Shown here piece by piece: positions 58,706 to 64,000 of a stretch of 64,000 bases of DNA. Source of the stretch: Heterocephalus glaber (Eukaryota > Chordata > Mammalia > Rodentia > Bathyergidae); contig NW_004624743.1 in NCBI RefSeq assembly GCF_000247695.1, positions 4,625,099 through 4,689,098 on the forward strand. Reading direction: 5' to 3'. Positions within the stretch are counted from its first letter, which is position 1, and every line of letters begins with the position of its first letter. Below the pieces are notes generated by a model, which was given only the letters and a program-made list of their open reading frames with translations, ran no database searches and was not told the origin of the DNA. Position numbers and translations under genes: made by a program.

Positions 58706-61700
58706 TTAAAGAAACCATAAATGTTGAAGTGCTGGGAAGCCAGTTTTCAAAAACCATAATTTATGTCTTGACCTGAAGGCAAAGAAAAGCAAGCTTAGTG
58801 AAATATTATGAACATTCTCCACCAAGAAACTAGAGCTGAAGCTTCCTCATGCATTAGTGCCAGAATGAACTGCAGAGAAAGCAAATCAGATTCCTCTCAG
58901 AACCTCTGGAGAAGTGCTGTGAAAAACGAAAATAGTTTGTAAAAAATGTAATAAAGCAAGCTAAAACTTCACTTCCAGTTTTCAAAATACAAACTTTGCC
59001 TCATTAACAAAATAATACTGCTGATATTAATTTGTCATGCCAGAAAAAATAATCAGAATTCAAAGCTAAATGGGCTCGGCAAATGCAAATCGATCATATA
59101 TAGACTACTTGACTTTCAGTGTGCTTTCATGAACGAAAATGAAGACTCAGCTATGTCCTGGTGATGGTTAAAGAAAGCTGCATGAACCTCTGTTGAATGT
59201 AAGATGCAGAACTTATGACTTAAGAGTCCTAAAGCCTTGAATGCTCCTGAGGAATGGAGGCAGAAGGTAGCTAATGAGAGGGGTCTCAGAACCAACATTT
59301 CTTTTAGTACCAAATGCTTTCCTTTTATGTTTGTTATAATACAATATAAAGCTTTTAACCAATTCATTCAACTTTGAAGTTTGCATGCTTGCAAATTGGA
59401 AGAATACAAGTATTAGAAATATTAATATTCTGAAAGTAGGAGGGGGGAAGAGGAATATTGCAATGTTTATAAACTATGGATGGGATACAAGCACTTAGGT
59501 GGAGTCTTTCACTGCCTTCCAAATGTAATATGAGAGTTTTTGAGAAAGAGGCAAGATACCAATTCTAGAGTAAAAAATAATAATAATAAAGTTTTAAAAG
59601 GAGTAAATGTTTGAGAGAGAAGAAATAACTGGTCATCACATTAACAAAATTTGGGCTCTTGAAATTGGAAATGAGAAATTGGTAATTGGTTATCTTCTAA
59701 GAAAACAGAAGAGGAAATGAAGAAGCAGCAAACATCCTTATATATATGAGTAGCTAGAAAGAAAAGCAGACATCTGTTATGACTCAGACACTATGTAGAT
59801 TTTTAAGTGCACATTCTAATTTTAATTTTAGGTGTGCAACAAGAATTAAAATACATTATCTTATTTTCTTGAAAATGTGTTAAATTAGAATAAAGTTTAG
59901 GTTAACATACATTATACATGTAGCAAAAACATTCCAAAAATTGTTGCTCATATATGGTCCACTGGATTATTCATTTGATTTCTGTGCTGTATTTTGAATA
60001 TGACCTTAATTTAATGAGTAAGAAATATAATACAAACAAAAATTTTTAAGAAACTATCAGTCATTTTAAGGCTGTTATTTAGCATTAACTATTATGTATC
60101 CTACTAATATATTTTATAATCAGTAATGGTAGTGCTTCAAAATGTTAATTGCAACAAATATTGCAATATGCTATATGAAATTTTATCCAAGTAATTGGAA
60201 AACTAATATACTTACATTGTAAAGCTTAAAATGCAAGTGGGAAGTTCAACTTAATTTTTCTTCTTTTACTGACAGATTGTGGGAGTTGTACAAAAATAGA
60301 TTTTTTAATGTTATGCTAATGAATTTGAGTACATTTTAAATAAAAGAGATAAAAAATAAAAATAATATTTATAAAAAGGGAAAAAGAAAAACTAAAAAAA
60401 TATTTATAGAGTTCTTACTAATGACAAATTATTTTACAATTTAATTTAAAATGATGCCATCTTCTATTTTTATCAGTGCTATATGTATGTTGAATAAGGG
60501 GAAACGAACTATATATATATGTATTTTCACAAACTGTAATTTGGTAAGCTCATCACCTGGGTTTTCCCCACGTGCTCCAATTATTTGGAAAAGCTTTTAT
60601 CTCCCAGTGAATGGAGCATAATTATTGTGTAATTTTCCTAGTATTTTAAAAATTAGTGTATAAACCAAGATTTGGATGGGAACCTGCTTGGTAAGTACTA
60701 AGATTCTTAGGAGGCTGGCATTTTTGGCACTTCTTAGCTAATGGGCTGAAATCTCTCCAAGCTCTGAAACACATTATGCAGGACATTAGCAGAGATTTTT
60801 TTTCCTTTTTTCTTTTTTCAGCTTTGTTTGTATTTTCAGGAAAGACTGAGAGCAACAGGATGTTTTGGGTAAAGCATGAGCCAAAGTATTGATGTGATAG
60901 TTGAACGTGCTAATTAAAACTTTCCTTGGATGGTTCTTCCCTTCTCTGCTGGGATTTTACTTCCGTTCATTGTTACTCATTTCATATTTGTTTATTATAG
61001 GAGAGAAAGCAATTTTATGCACTGACTTGGTGGCCAGAAGGAACAGCTGGTATTTTCTATTTTTGAAAAAGGTGCCAAGGATAGAAATACGTGGGTAACC
61101 GATGGTGTAAAAGACTGGAATCTGTCTCAGCAACTTCCACGGCAGTGGGCATTGTGCAGATATGCAAAGTGCCCTCCTCAATGCCAAGGCCTTTGTAGCT
61201 CTGGCTGCGGATCTCTGCAGTGCGGAGTGTTCCCCAGGTGCTTCACCCTGGCGGGGCAGCACGGGTTAATGTAGGAGAGCAGGGGACTTTTCTGTCATGG
61301 CACGTTTGCCACAAGAAACGCAAGCGAAGAGTCTCCATCTCTAATCAGGAACTCGATCTGTCCTATGATCAGCTCAGAATCAAGGGGTCTCTGGCTGATT
61401 TCGAAAACTCTGTGGTCCTGAAGAAAACATGCTTTGGAGGCAAGAGGCTAAATCTCAAGGGATGAGATTTACCACGTGGATTAATAGTTTAAAAATGATT
61501 TGACACAGACAGTTACAGTTTCTTCTTTGTCTGCAATATAAGGTTCAAAAATACATTCTGTGAGTTTTCAATGACCATCAAATAAGAGATTATTAATGAT
61601 TTAATGGCTCAAACTACAAAAAATCTCAGATCTCAACAACTTTACACATTATTTTCTTTTTTATTTCTCTTTGGGCTACATTTATAATCTTTAATATGCT

Positions 61701-62479
61701 TCTATAAATTGATAAATATTAGGAGGAAATATTAGACAATATGTTCCTATTTATAAACAAAAGATTAAATTTAAATAAAGTGGGGATATTTAGCCTGCCA
61801 ATGTGAGGACTGCGTTGGACAAATTCTCTATACTGCTGACCACTTGAAGTGGAAGACAACATTGCTTGGTCTGGTGCAGCTGGAACTTCTGCAGCAGCAA
61901 GCTCGGTACTGTGCTGACAACCCCAAAGCTTTGTTGAAGCACTGATCTGCTCTTGCCAATAGCTGAGGAATCCTCAGTAAGGAGTTGTAATTAACGTTAT
62001 TATACCTTGAATGGACAACGTTTATGATATAAACTATTAAGCCATTCCAGTTAAATCAAATGATACCACTTTGACTTTAAGCAGCACAGTTTGCCAGTTT
62101 CTTATGTTCAAAAATGTATTCACGTACACAGATATCAAAATAACCTCTACACTTGTGTCCATTTAAAGGTGCTATATTTGGTGAAGTTTACGCTACATGA
62201 TTTGATAAATGCCTGATGACAGATGCTCACCATTATAGCATCATACACTATACCTTTGTTCCTGTAAGATTCCTTCTGCTTTGCTCCTTCTATTCATCTC
62301 TCCTTCCTCCAAAACTCAAAGGAACTACTGACCTTTTTCTTGCCTCCATAGTTTTCCTTTTCCCATAATGTCATTGACATTATATACATATATTATATAT
62401 AACATGATTGAAATTCTGTATTTTTCAGAGAAGCCTTTTAAGATATAAGTGGATTTCAGTTGATATTTTTTCATGATTT
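58706..62479. other. Unassigned DNA, including a CpG-containing block at 61.08-61.47 kb
   Basis: No repeat or gene that I can name over about 3.8 kb. Most is strongly AT-rich. 61,080-61,470 stands out with about a dozen CpG dinucleotides and overlapping 81- and 101-codon frames on opposite strands. Neither frame has a motif I recognise. Confidence 0.4.
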
Positions 62480-63100
62480 GATAGTTACTTTAAAAAATTT
62501 TACTTTCTGTTAGTACGTGTTTGCAGTACATAATTATTTCATTCCTTGTGGAGGTTGAAACCCACACATAAAATACCTTAATTCTTTTTTATCTCCTTCC
62601 TCTTCCCTCCCTCTACCTCCCTCTATCTGTTGGTCTCCCTCCCATTAGGAAAAGATCTGTCTTCCTGATTCCTATCATCTATCTTTTATTTTGCTCGTTA
62701 TTTACATTTAGATTTTCACATACAAGAGAAACCACATGATATTTAAGCTTGTGTCGATTTCTTTCACTTAACGTTATGGTCTTAGGATGCATCCATTTTC
62801 CTACTAATGATTTAAGTTTATCCTTTCTAAAGGCAGACTAGTACTCCATGGTATACAATACCAATGTGTAAATACCACATTTTCTTTATCTATTCATGTG
62901 TTCAAGGACATACAGGCTACTTCCAAGATTTAGCTATCATGAGTTGTGCTGCTATAAACATGACTATGCATGTATTACTGTAATATGATATCTTTAACTC
63001 TTTTAGGAAGTTACCTAGTAGGGAGTAACTGGGTCAAATAGCTGAGCCTAGTTTTAGTTTTTTGAAGGATCTCTATATGATTTCCATAGCATCTTTTAAA
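62480..63100 (-). mobile_element. LINE-1 3' end, decayed
   Basis: Plus text matches reverse L1: a CCTTCCTCTTCCCTCCCTCT tract (3' UTR), TTATGGTCTTAGGATGCATC, GACTAGTACTCCATGGTATA, GTTGTGCTGCTATAAACATG and AGTAACTGGGTCAAATAGCT. It corresponds to the same region of L1 as the copy at 22.2-22.97 kb but its ORF2 end is interrupted. Confidence 0.88.
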
Positions 63101-63185
63101 ATATATAATGCTTTATCATTTAACGTTTTAAAAATTTTACTATGATTTATTTTTTTAATTTTATTTTTAAAATTAAAAAAAAAAT

Positions 63186-63262
63186 TTTGGTACTGGGGAT
63201 CGAACTCTGGAACTTGTGCTTACGAGTCAGGCACTGTACCACTGAGCTAAATCCCCGGACCA
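63186..63262 (-). mobile_element. ID SINE, variant subfamily
   Basis: TTTTGGTACTGGGGATCGAA CTC, ACGAGTCAGGCACTGTACC, ACTGAGCTAAATCCCCGGAC C. The poly-A side merges with AT-rich sequence. Confidence 0.88.
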
Positions 63263-63424
63263 CAAAGGTTATCATTTATAATTCAGTTCCATACTTGCTT
63301 CCATAAAAATCATGTTTATGTCTCCGTCAATAGTTTAAGGATTGTAAGCAGCTTCCTCTGATCCTGCTCATCAGTGCAGACCACCTGGCACTCCAATTAA
63401 ACACCTAGCTTTGTATTTTCCCCT

Positions 63425-63622
63425 TTTTTGTGGTACCAGAGATTGAATACAGAGCCCTTGCACTGGGCTACATCCTGACCCTTCTTACATGTTTAAAATT
63501 CATTTTGAGACAGGGTCTTGCTCTGTAGCTATGTTAGCAAACTGAGTTCAAACTTGCAGTCCTTGTGCCACCATCTCCCAGAGTCTTGTGTCACAGGTGT
63601 GTGTGTGTCTTTATGCTGGGCT
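63425..63622 (-). mobile_element. B1/ID composite SINE
   Basis: On the minus strand a B1-like part (63,498-63,622) comes first. In plus text it reads TTTTGAGACAGGGTCTTGCT CTGTAGC and CACCATCTCCCAGAGTCTTG. An ID-like part (63,425-63,480) follows: TGTGGTACCAGAGATTGAAT ACAGAGCCCTTGCACTGGGC. The shared orientation and close spacing suggest one chimeric SINE of the B1-plus-ID type known in rodents, although two separate insertions cannot be excluded. Confidence 0.65.
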
Positions 63623-64000
63623 TTCCACCTTTTTTATTGAACATATTTGTCATTCTTGTTGCTGGCTTTTGCAGTCAATAAATATATAGATTTATTCAGG
63701 TGCTTACCATTTTTCTAACTCCTCATTTTTCTCACATTTACGAATTCCGGTTTCTCACTTCTTGAAAACCATATTTTTAAAGATTAGGGAGTAGGATTTG
63801 TTACTAAGGTTTGTGTATGACTAATGGTGTCTTTACATCATACACACATATATATCTATATCTCACCCTTTATGTCCCTCCTAAAGATAACACGTGTATA
63901 AATAAATCTTAGTGGTTATTTTCTTTGTATTTTGAAAAAATGATTCTATTGTCATCCTTTTGTTTTCATTATTGAGAACTATGTAGTTGATACTTTTTTA
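63623..64000. other. Unassigned AT-rich DNA
   Basis: No feature recognised before the window ends. Confidence 0.4.

Noticed and set aside
1..64000. CRISPR array, bacterial operon, phage or plasmid content
   Set aside because: There are no regularly spaced repeats and no dense coding. SINE, LINE and LTR content show a mammalian nuclear genome.

Overview
The window is AT-rich mammalian (rodent) nuclear DNA with no recognisable protein-coding exon, no intact gene and no bacterial-type feature. None of the long open frames is a credible host gene. One (about 22.6-22.95 kb, minus) is the C-terminal end of LINE-1 ORF2, several are decayed transposons, and the rest look like chance frames. The rodent assignment rests on the SINEs: tRNA-like ID elements and B1 (7SL-derived) elements, one B1 carrying an internal duplication as in the mouse-related clade, plus ERVL/MaLR long terminal repeats of rodent style. 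The ID copies belong to a variant in which the segment after box A reads TTCC(A/G)CTGCC. I did not see murine B2 elements and cannot name the species. A 100-N assembly gap sits at 12,015-12,114.

Layout. 0-12 kb: mostly unassigned AT-rich DNA, a MIR, a complete hAT-type miniature element with a perfect 8-bp target duplication (3,291-3,462), a complete B1, ERVL/MaLR LTRs at 5.5-7.7 kb, a U2 snRNA pseudogene fragment near 11.15 kb and two adjacent ID insertions at 11.8-12.25 kb. 12-24 kb: an ERVL LTR, an L2 3' end, a long decayed minus-strand L1 (15.5-19.45 kb) interrupted by an ID and a MaLR LTR, CA/TA microsatellites, another LTR, and a younger L1 3' end at 22.2-22.97 kb followed by an L1M 3' UTR.

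24-35 kb: largely unassigned, with scattered B1, MIR and ID copies and one ERVL LTR. 35-40 kb: two mariner-derived palindromic remnants in opposite orientation on either side of a possible MLT1 retroelement remnant and its LTR, then an ERVL LTR. 40-56 kb: MIR, MLT2/MaLR/MLT1 LTRs, L1M fragments on both strands, L2 and GATA-type microsatellites. 56-64 kb: a long stretch with little recognisable apart from an L1M 3' UTR and a MIR, then an L1 3' end, a minus-strand ID and a B1/ID composite at the right edge.

The region reads as intergenic or deep-intronic DNA. I did not find a previously undescribed multi-gene system. The items most worth checking are the hAT miniature element, the SINE insertion whose target duplication encloses non-SINE sequence and the assembly gap, the paired mariner palindromes, and a few unassigned blocks with unusual composition.
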